Below, in pieces: positions 1-10,641 of a stretch of DNA of 64,000 bases; the stretch's first letter is position 1, and every line of letters starts with the position of its first letter. The DNA lies in assembly GCF_004794465.1 (NCBI RefSeq), contig NZ_SSDJ01000138.1, positions 184,508 to 248,507 on the forward strand, read 5' to 3'. The notes under the pieces are model-generated. The model was given only the letters and a program-made list of their open reading frames with translations. It ran no database searches and was not told the origin of the DNA. Position numbers and translations under genes: made by a program. This DNA comes from Microbacterium sp. K24 (GTDB lineage: Bacteria > Actinomycetota > Actinomycetes > Actinomycetales > Microbacteriaceae).

Positions 1-404
1 GCGTCGACCGTCACGGTGATGCCCTCGTAGGAGGGAATCTCGATGTCGGGACGCACGTCGACCTCGACGTCGACGAGCAGGTCGCCGGAGAAGTCCTTCT
101 CGTTCGGCCACTGCGTGATGTCGGCCGCCGGACGACCGACGACGCGCAGCTTGTGCTCGGCGCTCGCCTCGCGGAAGAACTTGTCGAGGCCCTCGTTGAC
201 GGCGTGCTCGATGACCGCGCCGCGACCGATGCGCTGGTCGATGATCGGGGCCGGGACCTTGCCCTTGCGGAAGCCGGGGATCTGGACGTCCTGAGCGATG
301 TGCTCATACGCGTGAGCGATGCTCGGCTTGAGGTCGTCGGGGGTGACCGTGATGCTGAGCTTGACCCGGGTCGGGGTCAGCTTCTCGACGGTGCTGTTCG
401 CCAT
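1..404 (-). CDS. tig: trigger factor, N-terminal part (cut by window start)
   Basis: Ribosome-bound chaperone and peptidyl-prolyl isomerase that meets nascent chains at the exit tunnel. The frame reads from an ATG at 404 into the window edge, so only about the first 134 residues are seen. It begins [18 protein letters not shown] and contains the ribosome-docking motif GFRKGKVP near residues 45-52, the signature of the trigger factor N-domain. AAGGAG lies 11 bases before the ATG. tRNA-Pro sits just upstream on the same strand. The PPIase and C-terminal domains lie outside the window. Confidence 0.96.
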   Translation of the reverse strand, partial: MANSTVEKLTPTRVKLSITVTPDDLKPSIAHAYEHIAQDVQIPGFRKGKVPAPIIDQRIGRGAVIEHAVNEGLDKFFREASAEHKLRVVGRPAADITQWPNEKDFSGDLLVDVEVDVRPDIEIPSYEGITVTVD

Positions 405-466
405 GCTGGTGTGTTCTCCTTGTTGTCTCCGCGAGTGAACGCGGCTGTCAGGCTGAAGATGCCGTG

Positions 467-540
467 TCGGGGCGACAGGAGTTGAACCTGCGACCTCCCG
501 CTCCCAAAGCGGGCGCTCTACCAAGCTGAGCTACGCCCCG
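467..540 (-). tRNA. tRNA-Pro, anticodon TGG
   Basis: On the minus strand the sequence folds as a cloverleaf. The 7-bp acceptor stem CGGGGCG/CGCCCCG is at 534-540 and 468-474, with A at 467 as discriminator base. The anticodon loop reads TTTGGGA with anticodon TGG between GCCCGC and GCGGGA arms, and the T arm contains GGTTCAACTCC. The 3' CCA is not encoded: the next bases on this strand are CAC. Confidence 0.96.
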
Positions 541-570
541 GGGAATCCGCGCGCAGATTCAGCCCCATCG

Positions 571-576
571 AGTCTA
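571..576 (-). promoter_or_regulatory. candidate -10 box for tRNA-Pro
   Basis: TAGACT reads on the minus strand 30 bases before the mature tRNA-Pro 5' end, a normal distance for a tRNA leader. The same hexamer precedes uvrA, coaE, dnaE and ctaC in this window. No convincing -35 element is seen. Confidence 0.45.
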
Positions 577-604
577 ACGGACAGGAGCACCCCTCACCGT
601 CCGG

Positions 605-636
605 TATGATCGATGACGCCGGAGTTCCGACTCCGG
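605..636 (+). promoter_or_regulatory. candidate tRNA-Gly promoter and leader hairpin
   Basis: TATGAT at 605-610 is a good -10 hexamer about 70 bases before tRNA-Gly. Just downstream, CCGGAGT (619-625) and ACTCCGG (630-636) form a perfect 7-bp stem with a TCCG loop in the presumed leader, which could be a processing signal. No clear -35 is visible. Confidence 0.35.
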
Positions 637-680
637 TCCGATCCCCGGGTCACTGAGACTGTCGACGTGCACCGGGATTC

Positions 681-751
681 GGGGCTGTAGCTTAGTGGTA
701 AAGCCTTAGTCTTCCAAACTAATGATGCGGGTTCGATTCCCGTCAGCCCCT
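681..751 (+). tRNA. tRNA-Gly, anticodon TCC
   Basis: A 71-base cloverleaf with acceptor stem GGGGCTG (681-687) paired to CAGCCCC (744-750) and discriminator T at 751. The anticodon loop CTTCCAA gives anticodon TCC (reads GGA/GGG), and the T arm contains GGTTCGATTCC. CCA is not encoded. It is divergent from the tRNA-Pro gene. Confidence 0.96.
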
Positions 752-760
752 CCCCTTTCA

Positions 761-790
761 GAAGGCCCCCACCGCACGGTGGGGGCCTTC
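761..790 (+). terminator. strong hairpin terminator after tRNA-Gly
   Basis: A perfect 13-bp stem (761-773 with 778-790) with a 4-base GCAC loop, starting 9 bases after the tRNA. There is no long T run, as is common in high-GC actinobacteria. Confidence 0.8.
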
Positions 791-805
791 TCGCATACTC
801 TGGCA

Positions 806-835
806 GTGCCGACGCATGCAGTGCCGACGCATGCA
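806..835 (+). repeat. tandem duplication of a 15-bp unit
   Basis: The unit GTGCCGACGCATGCA occurs twice back to back (806-820, 821-835), followed by a degenerate start of a third copy (GCACCGACCG). It lies in the presumed 5' untranslated region of the next gene, just after a -10-like CATACT at 794-799. Confidence 0.9.
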
Positions 836-869
836 GCACCGACCGTGAGGCCGATCGAATGAGGACGAC

Positions 870-2102
870 GTGACCGCTCTCCCCCCGCCAGGGCCCGACA
901 CTCCGGCATTCCTGCCCCTGGGCGGACACGAGCTGTCCGCACGCTTTTCCGGCGGCGGAGCGTCGACGGCTCCCCCGCGGAAGCCGCGGAGGAAGCGCAC
1001 GGGCCTCGTCCTCGGCCTCGTCGGCGGAGCCGCTGTGATCGCCGCGCTGTCCATCACCCAGGTCTCGGCCAGCCTCGGCTATGACACCGCCGCCGAGAAT
1101 CATGCGGATGCTATCGCCGCCGCGAACAGTGAGAAGTCGCAGCTCCGCACCGAGAACACCGATCTGCAGACCCTCATCGACTCTGCGGGGCTGATCCTGG
1201 CCAGCGAGAACGAGGCCATCGTCGCCCCGCCCGAGACCGAAGAGGCGCTTGCGAGCGCGGTGACGGATGCGCAGGATGCTGCGGCGGAGGCCGACGAGCT
1301 GATCGCGGCCGACGTTCCCGCGGCCGGCGAGAAACCCACCTGGTTCTGGGAGCTCTTCGGCGCGAGCTCGGAACTCGAGAAGGACGGCGACGACGCCCGT
1401 GCGCTGGCCGACGCCCTTCTCGCCGAGGCCGCCGACGTCCTCACGGCCTCCGACGCCGTCACCGAGAGCGGAGTCGCTCTGCTGACCTCGGCAGGCGAGG
1501 CCGCGACCGCGTTCGAGGCCGCTCACCTCTCCGCGCGCAACGACGCCGTGATCGGACTGCGCGAAGCGGCGACCGCGGCGATCGCCACGACGACCATCGA
1601 CGACGTCGCGGTCACCACCTACAGCACTCTGCAGAGCGCCGCGGCGCTGGTCGTGTCGACCGAGGCGGAGGAGCTCGCCGAGAAGTCCGGGCCCCTGATG
1701 AACGCCCGGCTCGAGATCGAGGCCTTCGCACGGGCGCTCGCTCCCGGCGTGCTGCTGGAGTTCGACTGGGCCCCGGTCGTCAACGGCGCGGGGTACAACG
1801 GCAGCATGGGCGGTTACACGACCTGGTGGTGGGACGATCCCGGCCGTTCGGTCATCCAGCTGTCGAACTCCGTCGCCGAGCAGTGGCCGGCCGACCGCAG
1901 CAAGGCGCTCGTCGCGCACGAGGTCGGACACGCGATCAGCGTCAAGTGCGAGGACATGTACGACTCGTCGACGCAAGACAGCATCGAGAAGTGGGCGACT
2001 GCCTGGGCCATCAGCATGGGATACACCGACGACGCGAACGGCGTCTGGGCCTACGGCTACCCGCCGCAGAACTACATCGACGCCGCCGCCGGATGCCGGT
2101 GA
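870..2102 (+). CDS. membrane-anchored HEXXH (zincin-like) protein, function unknown
   Basis: A 410-residue protein. A Pro/Gly-rich cytoplasmic head with a basic stretch (residues 36-43) is followed by one membrane helix (about 44-64), then an Ala/Glu-rich, probably coiled-coil stalk (about 75-290), and a compact C-terminal domain. That domain holds HEVGH (350-354), the zinc-binding and catalytic motif of metallopeptidases. Glu373, 19 residues after the second His, could be the third ligand as in gluzincins. Two cysteines (360 and 409) could form a disulfide outside the membrane. Topology and motif suggest a cell-surface protease, but no named family is recognised and the substrate is unknown. 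GTG is chosen because GAGG lies 5 bases upstream; a short 15-bp tandem repeat occupies the leader. Confidence 0.85.
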   Translation: MTALPPPGPDTPAFLPLGGHELSARFSGGGASTAPPRKPRRKRTGLVLGLVGGAAVIAALSITQVSASLGYDTAAENHADAIAAANSEKSQLRTENTDLQTLIDSAGLILASENEAIVAPPETEEALASAVTDAQDAAAEADELIAADVPAAGEKPTWFWELFGASSELEKDGDDARALADALLAEAADVLTASDAVTESGVALLTSAGEAATAFEAAHLSARNDAVIGLREAATAAIATTTIDDVAVTTYSTLQSAAALVVSTEAEELAEKSGPLMNARLEIEAFARALAPGVLLEFDWAPVVNGAGYNGSMGGYTTWWWDDPGRSVIQLSNSVAEQWPADRSKALVAHEVGHAISVKCEDMYDSSTQDSIEKWATAWAISMGYTDDANGVWAYGYPPQNYIDAAAGCR

Positions 2103-2122
2103 GTCGGCGCCCGTGAAACGAA

Positions 2123-2152
2123 GAAGCCGCCGCGATCACTCGCGGCGGCTTC
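2123..2152. terminator. bidirectional terminator between convergent genes
   Basis: A perfect 12-bp stem (2123-2134 with 2141-2152) with a 6-base loop sits between the end of the HEXXH gene and the end of rbpA. It can serve both strands. Confidence 0.75.
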
Positions 2153-2173
2153 GTCGATGTCAGATCGGTGCGG

Positions 2174-2527
2174 TCACTGGCCCCGGCGTTCGCGGAGCTG
2201 CGTGAGTGCGTCCTCGAGGAGCTGGACGGCTTCCTCGTCGGTGCGACGCTCCTTCACGTAGGCGAGGTGCGTCTTGTACGGCTCCGCCTTCGCGAGCGCG
2301 GGCGGGTTCTCCTTGTCACGACCAGCCGGCAGACCCGACTGCGGGTGATCGATCGTCTCCGGGATCTCCTCTTCGGGGAGACCGGCGGCGAAGTAGCGCA
2401 CCGTCTCGTTGCCGAGGCCGTCCCAATAAGAGACCGCGATGCGGTCGGCATGGTAGCCGTGGTCCTGCTCCCCCATGGGGCCGGAACCGACACGGGTTCC
2501 GCGAATGGCGTTACCACCGGTAGCCAT
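2174..2527 (-). CDS. rbpA: RNA polymerase-binding protein RbpA
   Basis: Actinobacterial transcription factor that binds the group 1/2 sigma factor and stabilises the open complex. It has 117 residues, a normal family length. The C-terminal sigma-interacting part is recognisable: PYKTHLAYVKERRTDEEAV followed by an amphipathic helix ending LRERRGQ. The central region, which carries zinc-ligand cysteines in Streptomyces RbpA, has no cysteine at all here. The ATG at 2527 overlaps the secG stop as TGATG and has GAGGTGA upstream, so translation is probably coupled to secG. It is the last gene of the gap-pgk-tpiA-secG-rbpA block. Confidence 0.93.
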   Translation of the reverse strand: MATGGNAIRGTRVGSGPMGEQDHGYHADRIAVSYWDGLGNETVRYFAAGLPEEEIPETIDHPQSGLPAGRDKENPPALAKAEPYKTHLAYVKERRTDEEAVQLLEDALTQLRERRGQ

Positions 2528-2775
2528 CAGATCACCTCGAACTTCGTGATGAGTCCCAGCGCGACGATGGCGACGAACCAGGTCAGCGCGAGGACGACGG
2601 TGAAGCGGTTCAGGTTCCGCTCCGCGAGACCGGAGGATCCGACCGCAGAGGTCATTCCTCCGCCGAACATGTCGGAGAGGCCGCCACCGCGACCCTTGTG
2701 CAAGAGGATGAGGAGGGTCAGCAGGACGCTGGTGATACCCAGCACGACCTGCAGAACGAACTCGAGAATTGCCAC
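2527..2775 (-). CDS. secG: protein translocase subunit SecG
   Basis: Small auxiliary subunit of the SecYEG channel. Its 82 residues form two membrane helices: one near the N terminus (about residues 5-23) and one near the C terminus (about 57-76). They are separated by the conserved Gly-rich loop LLHKGRGGGLSDMFGGG that marks the family. It lies 80 bases downstream of tpiA, a conserved bacterial arrangement, and its stop overlaps the rbpA start. Confidence 0.95.
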   Translation of the reverse strand: MAILEFVLQVVLGITSVLLTLLILLHKGRGGGLSDMFGGGMTSAVGSSGLAERNLNRFTVVLALTWFVAIVALGLITKFEVI

Positions 2776-2856
2776 GAGAAAGCGCCTTTCGATGGGGCAG
2801 GTGCGCCCCCGTAACGGTCAAGTATACGGTGCAGCGGGGCCGGAGCCCCGCCGCAC

Positions 2857-3648
2857 TCACACGCCGACGTGCTTCTCGAAGCGGATGATCGCGGCGAACT
2901 CGTCGACGACGAGGCTCGCGCCGCCGACCAGGGCACCGTCCACATCGGGCTCGCGCATGAAGCTGGCGATGTTCGCCGACTTCACCGAACCGCCGTAGAG
3001 GATCCGGGTGCGCGCGGCGGCCTCGTCACCGAGGACTTTCGCGATCACGGTGCGGAGCGCCGCGCAGACATCCTGCGCCTGCTGCGGCGTCGCGGCCTGG
3101 CCGGAGCCGATGGCCCAGACGGGCTCGTACGCGACCACGATGTCGGCCGTCGGCGAGACGCCTTGAAGCGCCGCCTCGAGCTGACCGGCCGGAACCGCGC
3201 TGGCGCCGAACTTCTCCAGGTCCTCTGCCGTCTCTCCGACGCAGATCACCGGAACGAGTCCGTGCTTGAGAGCGGCCTGCACCTTGGCCGCGACGACCTC
3301 ATCGGACTCGGCGTGGTACTCACGGCGCTCCGAGTGGCCGATGATGACGTACTTCGCGTCGAGCTTCGCCAGGAACGCGCCGGAGATCTCGCCCGTGTAC
3401 GCACCGGAATCGTGCGCCGAGACGTCCTGCGCGCCGAGGGCGAACGGGATCTTGTCGGCGTCGATGAGCGTCTGAACGCTGCGGATGTCGGTGAACGGCG
3501 GGAAGACCGCCACCTCGACGGACCCGTCCTCGTGCTTGGCGTCCTTCAGCGTCCAGTGCAGCTTCTGCACGAACGCCACCGCCTGCAGGTGATCCAGGTT
3601 CATCTTCCAGTTGCCCGCGATCAGCGGGGTACGGGTTGTTATGCCCAT
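2857..3648 (-). CDS. tpiA: triosephosphate isomerase
   Basis: Interconverts dihydroxyacetone phosphate and glyceraldehyde 3-phosphate in the cytoplasm. It has 263 residues, a full (beta/alpha)8 barrel. Active-site residues are all present: Asn13 and Lys15 (GNWKMN), the electrophile His105 (VIIGHSERR) and the base Glu175 (YEPVWAIGSG), plus the phosphate-binding YGGSVK near the C terminus. GGAGGTG precedes the ATG. The start overlaps the pgk end by 10 bases, so the two are probably cotranslated. The reading is certain. Confidence 0.98.
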   Translation of the reverse strand: MGITTRTPLIAGNWKMNLDHLQAVAFVQKLHWTLKDAKHEDGSVEVAVFPPFTDIRSVQTLIDADKIPFALGAQDVSAHDSGAYTGEISGAFLAKLDAKYVIIGHSERREYHAESDEVVAAKVQAALKHGLVPVICVGETAEDLEKFGASAVPAGQLEAALQGVSPTADIVVAYEPVWAIGSGQAATPQQAQDVCAALRTVIAKVLGDEAAARTRILYGGSVKSANIASFMREPDVDGALVGGASLVVDEFAAIIRFEKHVGV

Positions 3649-4853
3649 CCGAGCACCTCCAGGCCGGGTAGTTTCTTTCCCTCGAGGAACTCGAGGCTTG
3701 CGCCGCCACCGGTCGAGATGTGACCGAACTGGTCGTCGGTGAAGCCGAGCTGACGCACTGCTGCTGCCGAGTCCCCGCCGCCGACGACGCTGAGGCCGTC
3801 GACCTCGGTGAGAGCCTGCGCGACGGTCTTGGTACCCGCGGCGAAAGCCGGGAACTCGAACACGCCCATGGGACCGTTCCAGAACACGGTCTTCGACCCG
3901 CGGATGACCTCGGCGAACCGAGCCGCCGTCTCCGGGCCGATGTCGAGACCGATCCCGGAGGTGCCGAAGGCCGTCGACTCGATCGCGTCGGCGGAGACCG
4001 TCTCGTGCGCGGCATCCGCACTGAACGACGCCGCGACAACCACATCGGTCGGGAGCACGAACTCCACGCCCCGCTCCGCCGCCTCCGCGATGTAGCCGCG
4101 CACGGTCTCGAGCTGGTCCTCTTCCAGGAGGCTCGAGGCCACGGCATGACCCTGCGCCTTGAGGAACGTGAACAGCATGCCGCCGCCGACCAGAATCCGG
4201 TCGACGCGAGGCAGCAGGTGCGAGATGACGCCGAGCTTGTCGCTGACCTTGGAGCCGCCGAGCACGACCGCGTAGGGGCGCTCGGGCTTCTCGGTGAGAC
4301 GGTCGAGAACGTCGAGCTCGGTCTCGATCAGGAGCCCTGCCGCCGACGGCAGCAGCTCTGCGAGTTCGTACACGCTGGCCTGCTTGCGGTGCACGACACC
4401 GAAGCCGTCCGAGACGAGCACGTCTCCGAGCGTCGCGAGCTCTTCGGCGAAGGCGGCGCGGGTGGCGTCGTCCTTCGCGGTCTCCCCCGCGTTGAACCGC
4501 AGGTTCTCGATGACCACGACGCCGCCGTCTTCGAGCGACGCCACGGCATCCTGCGCGGACTCGCCGACGGTGTCACGGGCGAACGCGACCGGGACGCCGA
4601 GCAGTTCGGAGAGCCGCTGAGCCACCGGCTCGAGGCTGTACTGGGGGTCGGGCGCGCCGTCGGGGCGGCCGAGATGGGAGCAGACGACCACGCGGGCACC
4701 CGCGTTGATCAGTGCGTTGAGAGTCGGCAACGAGGCGCGTACACGGCCATCGTCCGTTATGACCCCATCCCGCAGGGGGACGTTCAGATCACAACGGACG
4801 ATGACGCGCTTGCCCTCGAGCGAACCCAGTGAGTCCAGGGTGCGCAGAGTCAT
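3639..4853 (-). CDS. pgk: phosphoglycerate kinase
   Basis: Transfers phosphate from 1,3-bisphosphoglycerate to ADP. The 404-residue two-domain protein begins [21 protein letters not shown]-domain substrate motifs RCDLNVPL and SHLGRPDG are present, and the C-domain nucleotide loop reads [13 protein letters not shown] close to the end. It lies 10 bases downstream of gap and overlaps tpiA, giving one glycolytic transcript. Confidence 0.98.
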   Translation of the reverse strand: MTLRTLDSLGSLEGKRVIVRCDLNVPLRDGVITDDGRVRASLPTLNALINAGARVVVCSHLGRPDGAPDPQYSLEPVAQRLSELLGVPVAFARDTVGESAQDAVASLEDGGVVVIENLRFNAGETAKDDATRAAFAEELATLGDVLVSDGFGVVHRKQASVYELAELLPSAAGLLIETELDVLDRLTEKPERPYAVVLGGSKVSDKLGVISHLLPRVDRILVGGGMLFTFLKAQGHAVASSLLEEDQLETVRGYIAEAAERGVEFVLPTDVVVAASFSADAAHETVSADAIESTAFGTSGIGLDIGPETAARFAEVIRGSKTVFWNGPMGVFEFPAFAAGTKTVAQALTEVDGLSVVGGGDSAAAVRQLGFTDDQFGHISTGGGASLEFLEGKKLPGLEVLGWA

Positions 4854-4863
4854 GTGTCAGAGC

Positions 4864-6604
<1,741 letters not shown>

Positions 6605-6688
6605 ATCGCATTCATCCAATCCGCGCCGCGCCGCGGCGCTTGCCGATCCTCCGCGCCACCGATGTGCGGCGTAGAGCGGACGTAACTC

Positions 6689-6694
6689 ATCCTA
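6689..6694 (-). promoter_or_regulatory. candidate sodA -10 box
   Basis: TAGGAT on the minus strand, 84 bases before the sodA start, in the 183-base gap between whiA and sodA. The same hexamer precedes trpD and nrdR. No -35 is evident. Confidence 0.3.
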
Positions 6695-6740
6695 CTGACG
6701 ACAACGCGAGCCGGGACCAGAACCTTCCGCCATATGACGA

Positions 6741-6775
6741 AAGACCCGCCTCCGGGAGCACCGGAGGCGGGTCTT
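6741..6775 (-). terminator. strong terminator after whiA
   Basis: A perfect 15-bp stem (6741-6755 with 6761-6775) with a GAGCA loop, 12 bases past the whiA stop on the minus strand. Confidence 0.8.
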
Positions 6776-6787
6776 CGAAAGTCAGGG

Positions 6788-7765
6788 TCAGACGTCGAGT
6801 CCGACGGGCACCGCGGCCTCTGTGCCCGGGATGCCCTCCTGCTGCGCACGCTTGTCGGCCATCGCCAGCAGACGACGGATACGGCCGGCGACGGCATCCT
6901 TCGTCAGCGGCGGATCGGCGTGATGCCCGAGTTCGTCGAGGCTCGCATCTCGGTGCGCCAGACGCAGCTCGCCGGCCACCTTGAGGTGATCGGGAACCTC
7001 GTCCGCCAGGATCTCGAGCGCCCGCTCGACACGTGCGCACGCGGCGACGGCAGCCTGTGCCGAGCGTCGCAGGTTGGCATCGTCGAAGTTGACGAGGCGG
7101 TTGACCCCGGCGCGCACCTCGCGGCGCTGACGGAGCTCCTCCCACGTGACGGCGGTCTTCTTCGCGCCCATCTCGTTGAGGATCGTGCGGATCGCCTCGC
7201 CCTCACGCACGACGACGCGCGGCATGCCCCGAACCTCGCGGGCTTTCGCGGCGACACCGAGACGGTGGGCGGCGCCGACGAGGGCCATCGCCGCCTCCGA
7301 CGACGGGCACACGACCTCGAGCATCGCGGATCGTCCGGGCTCGCTGAGCGTTCCGGCGGCGAGGAAGGCGCCGCGCCAGAGGCCGGCCACCTCGGCACGG
7401 GATCCGGTCGTCAGGCGGTTGGGCAGGCCGCGCACGGGGCGGCGGCGCTGGTCGAGGAGCCCGGTCTGGCGGGCCAGAGTCTCTCCCTGCGAGATCACGC
7501 GCACGGCCCACCGTGCGCCGTCGTTCGCGGTGCTGGACTGCACCTGGGCGATCTCGGGGCGCACACCGTAGATCTCGGCGAGGTCTCGGGCGACGCGACG
7601 AGCAAGCGTCTCGGCATCGACTTCGGCTTCCACAGCCACCCGGCCGGCGATCGAATGCAGGCCACCGGCGAACCGGAGGATCGCGGTCACTTCCGAGACA
7701 CGCACCGTCGGGGGTGCGTTGCGGATGCTGACCAGCTCGGCCTTGACGTCGGTGGTTAGTGCCAC
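6788..7765 (-). CDS. whiA: DNA-binding protein WhiA
   Basis: Actinobacterial/Gram-positive developmental regulator with a degenerate LAGLIDADG homing-endonuclease-like N-domain and a C-terminal helix-turn-helix. In Streptomyces it acts with WhiB on sporulation septation genes; in non-sporulating relatives it affects division. It has 325 residues. The central [12 protein letters not shown] and C-terminal [19 protein letters not shown] segments are diagnostic. The GTG start has AAGGAG upstream. It follows rapZ by 67 bases; the yvcK gene usually found between the two is absent. Confidence 0.95.
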   Translation of the reverse strand: MALTTDVKAELVSIRNAPPTVRVSEVTAILRFAGGLHSIAGRVAVEAEVDAETLARRVARDLAEIYGVRPEIAQVQSSTANDGARWAVRVISQGETLARQTGLLDQRRRPVRGLPNRLTTGSRAEVAGLWRGAFLAAGTLSEPGRSAMLEVVCPSSEAAMALVGAAHRLGVAAKAREVRGMPRVVVREGEAIRTILNEMGAKKTAVTWEELRQRREVRAGVNRLVNFDDANLRRSAQAAVAACARVERALEILADEVPDHLKVAGELRLAHRDASLDELGHHADPPLTKDAVAGRIRRLLAMADKRAQQEGIPGTEAAVPVGLDV

Positions 7766-7832
7766 GACACTCCTTTACGTTCACGCGCCGGATCGCGACG
7801 CAAACGTCCAGCTTACTCGGCCGGGCGACCGG

Positions 7833-8702
7833 CTACTCTCTGCCGAGGTCTCGATGACGCACATTGACGGCCACGCCGGGAATGGCCGCGAGCCGCCGCG
7901 CGAGCTCTTCCGACATCGCGACGGAGCGGTGCTTGCCGCCGGTGCAGCCGATCGCGATGGTGGAGTGGCTCTTGTTCTCGCGTTGATACCCCTCCAGGAC
8001 GGGAACCAGCGCTGCGGAGTACGACTCGAGGAACTCCGTCGCACCCTCGCGGGAGAGAACGTACTCGCGCACCGTCTCGTCTTGACCCGTGAGGCCGCGC
8101 AGCTCTTCGTTCCAGAACGGGTTCGGCAGGAACCGCATATCGGCGACGATGTCGACGTCGGTCGGCAGCCCGTACTTGAAGCCGAAGCTGAGCAGAGTCA
8201 CCCGGTGACGGGCCTCGCCCTCCTCGGAGAAGATGTCGGACACCTGCGTCGCCAGCTGGTGGATGTTCAGCGCCGACGTGTCGATCACGAGGTCGGCGGC
8301 CTCCCGGATCGGCGCGAGCCTGGTGCGCTCGATGCGGATGCCGTCGAGCAGCGTGCCGTCGCCCTGGAGCGGATGCGGTCGCCGCACGGACTCGAACCGC
8401 CGCACGAGCACGTCGTCGGAGGCGTCGAGGAAGAGCACGCGCACGGAGCCGCGCGAACGGAGGGCTCGGGCCACCCCGGGGAAGTCGTCGAACAGGTTGC
8501 GGCCGCGGACGTCGACGACGGCGGCGACCTTCGGCAGCGCATTGCCGCCCATGTCGGTGAGATCGAGGAGCGGTCGCAGGATCTGCGGGGGCAGGTTGTC
8601 GACGACGTACCATCCGAGATCTTCGAGGGCGTTGGCCACCGTCGTGCGGCCGGCGCCCGACATCCCCGTGACGATGAGAAACTCGCCCTTATCCCCAGTC
8701 AT
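7833..8702 (-). CDS. rapZ: RapZ-type nucleotide-binding protein (RNase adapter family)
   Basis: P-loop protein of 289 residues in the YvcJ/RapZ family. The Walker A segment GMSGAGRTT (13-21) has Arg in place of the usual Lys, common in actinobacterial members. The C-terminal domain has the conserved [17 protein letters not shown] and HRD motifs. In Escherichia coli RapZ guides RNase E to a small RNA; in Gram-positives its role is less clear. It lies between uvrC (34-base gap) and whiA, as in most actinobacteria. Confidence 0.93.
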   Translation of the reverse strand: MTGDKGEFLIVTGMSGAGRTTVANALEDLGWYVVDNLPPQILRPLLDLTDMGGNALPKVAAVVDVRGRNLFDDFPGVARALRSRGSVRVLFLDASDDVLVRRFESVRRPHPLQGDGTLLDGIRIERTRLAPIREAADLVIDTSALNIHQLATQVSDIFSEEGEARHRVTLLSFGFKYGLPTDVDIVADMRFLPNPFWNEELRGLTGQDETVREYVLSREGATEFLESYSAALVPVLEGYQRENKSHSTIAIGCTGGKHRSVAMSEELARRLAAIPGVAVNVRHRDLGRE

Positions 8703-8736
8703 TGCTCCGCGCTCCCTCTCCCCCGTGCGTTCCAGC

Positions 8737-10641
8737 CTAGCGAGTGGAGAGGTGCGTGTGGATATTCTGCGCGAGCACCGGCCCGATTCCCTGGACCTCG
8801 AGGATCTCGTCGGGTTGCGCTGCGCGCAGGGCGGTCACGGAGCCGAAGTGCTTGAGCAGCACCTTGATGCGCGAGGCGCCGAGACCGGGGACTTCGGAGA
8901 GGACCGTGGAGATGTCACCGCGGCGCTTCTTGCGCTGATGGGTGATCGCGAAGCGGTGCGCTTCGTCACGCAGACGCTGCAGCAGGTAGAGCGCCTCGCT
9001 GGTGCGCGGCAGGATCACCGGGAAGTCGTCGCCGGGCAGCCACACCTCCTCCAGACGCTTGGCGATGCCGCAGACGGCGATCTCGGTGTGTCCGGCATCG
9101 CGGAGAGCGCGAGCGGCGGCCTCGACCTGCGGCTGGCCTCCGTCGACGAGCAGCAGCTGCGGCGGGTACGCGAACCGCGGCTTGCGCCGCACCGTCGCCT
9201 CTCCCACGTCTTCCCCCACGACCTCATCGGTCGTCGGATCGATGGTTTCCGGCTCTTCGGGACGGTCGAGGTAGGCCAACCGGCGCCGGAGCACCTGGTA
9301 CATGGAGTCGGTGTCGTCGGTCGTGTCGGTGATGTTGAACGAGCGGTACTGATCCTTGCGGGGCAGGCCGTCTTCGAACACGACCATCGACGCGACGACG
9401 TTCGTGCCGCCGAGGTGCGAGATGTCGAAGCACTCGATGCGCAGCGGCGCCTCGCTCATGCCGAGGGCGTTCTGCAGATCGGTCAGAGCCTGGGTGCGCG
9501 CGACGTAGTCGCTCGTGCGCCTCGTCTTGTGGCGGATGAGGGCCTGCTGGGCGTTCAACGTGGCGGTGCGCATGAGGTCGGCGCGCTGACCTCGCTGCGC
9601 CACGGCGATCTCGGTCTTCTTGCCTCGGCGCTCCCGCAGCCACACTTCGAGCTCGGCGGCATCGTCGGGAAGGGTCGGCACCAGGATGCGCCTCGGCACG
9701 TCCTGCGCGTCGCCGTATGCGCGCTGCAGCACCTGGTCGACGAGTTCGCCCGTCGTGATGTCGATCTCCTTCTCGATCGTCATCGCGCGCACACCGCGCA
9801 CCCGGCCGCCGCGGATCACGAAGTGCTGCACGGCCGCCGCGAGCTCGTCTTCGGCGATGCCGAACAGGTCGGCATCCTCGTCGGGCGCGAGCACCAGTGC
9901 GCTCTTGCCGAGGACGGCCTCGATCGCGCTGAGCTTGTCGCGGTACTTCGCGGCCGCTTCGTAGTCCATGGCCGCGGACGCCGCCAGCATCCGCGCGGTG
10001 AGCTCCTTCGTGAACCGCTCGTCTCCCCCGGCCATGAAGGCGACGAAGTCGTCGACCATGGCGCGGTGCTCCTCGATCGTCACGGTCATCGAGCACGGTC
10101 CGCCGCACTTGCCGATCTGACCCGGGAAGCACGGGCGCCCCGTCTGCATCGCCCGCTTGTAGCTGGCATCGCTGCAGGTGCGGATCGGGAACGCCTTGAT
10201 CATCAGGTCGATGGTCTCGTGCACCGCCCAGACCTTGGGGAACGGGCCGAAGTAGCGCGCTCCGGGGATCTTGCGGTTGCGGGTGACGATGACCCTCGGA
10301 GCCTCGTCGGCGAGCGTCACGGCCATGAACGGATAGGACTTGTCGTCCTTATAGCGCACGTTGAAAGGCGGATCGAACTCCTTGATCCACATGTACTCGA
10401 GCTGCAGCGAGTCCACGTCGGTCGGCACGACAGTCCATTCGACCGATGCCGCCGTGGTGACCATGCGCCGCGTGCGCTCATGCAGCGTGCGCAGCGGAGC
10501 GAAGTAGTTCGACAGCCGCTGACGCAGGTTCTTCGCCTTGCCGACGTACAGCACGCGCCCGTCCGCATCGCGGAACCGGTACACGCCGGGGTCGGTGGGA
10601 ATCTCCCCCGTCCGCGGCTTGTACGGCAGGACGTCGGCCAT
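8737..10641 (-). CDS. uvrC: excinuclease ABC subunit UvrC
   Basis: Dual-incision nuclease of nucleotide excision repair, 634 residues. In order: GIY-YIG nuclease (GVYRFRD...[10 protein letters not shown], about 19-40) for the 3' cut, a cysteine cluster ([23 protein letters not shown]), the UVR helix for UvrB contact (about 210-240), the RNase H-like domain for the 5' cut (CFDISHLGG and LLVDGGQPQ), and two C-terminal helix-hairpin-helix repeats. Its ATG overlaps the uvrA stop as TGATG, so uvrA-uvrC form a coupled operon. Confidence 0.97.
   Translation of the reverse strand: MADVLPYKPRTGEIPTDPGVYRFRDADGRVLYVGKAKNLRQRLSNYFAPLRTLHERTRRMVTTAASVEWTVVPTDVDSLQLEYMWIKEFDPPFNVRYKDDKSYPFMAVTLADEAPRVIVTRNRKIPGARYFGPFPKVWAVHETIDLMIKAFPIRTCSDASYKRAMQTGRPCFPGQIGKCGGPCSMTVTIEEHRAMVDDFVAFMAGGDERFTKELTARMLAASAAMDYEAAAKYRDKLSAIEAVLGKSALVLAPDEDADLFGIAEDELAAAVQHFVIRGGRVRGVRAMTIEKEIDITTGELVDQVLQRAYGDAQDVPRRILVPTLPDDAAELEVWLRERRGKKTEIAVAQRGQRADLMRTATLNAQQALIRHKTRRTSDYVARTQALTDLQNALGMSEAPLRIECFDISHLGGTNVVASMVVFEDGLPRKDQYRSFNITDTTDDTDSMYQVLRRRLAYLDRPEEPETIDPTTDEVVGEDVGEATVRRKPRFAYPPQLLLVDGGQPQVEAAARALRDAGHTEIAVCGIAKRLEEVWLPGDDFPVILPRTSEALYLLQRLRDEAHRFAITHQRKKRRGDISTVLSEVPGLGASRIKVLLKHFGSVTALRAAQPDEILEVQGIGPVLAQNIHTHLSTR

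Noticed and set aside
870..2102. Reading the HEXXH protein as a known named peptidase
   Set aside because: Only the zinc motif is shared; the rest of the sequence does not show the signatures of thermolysin, HtpX, FtsH or M23 families.
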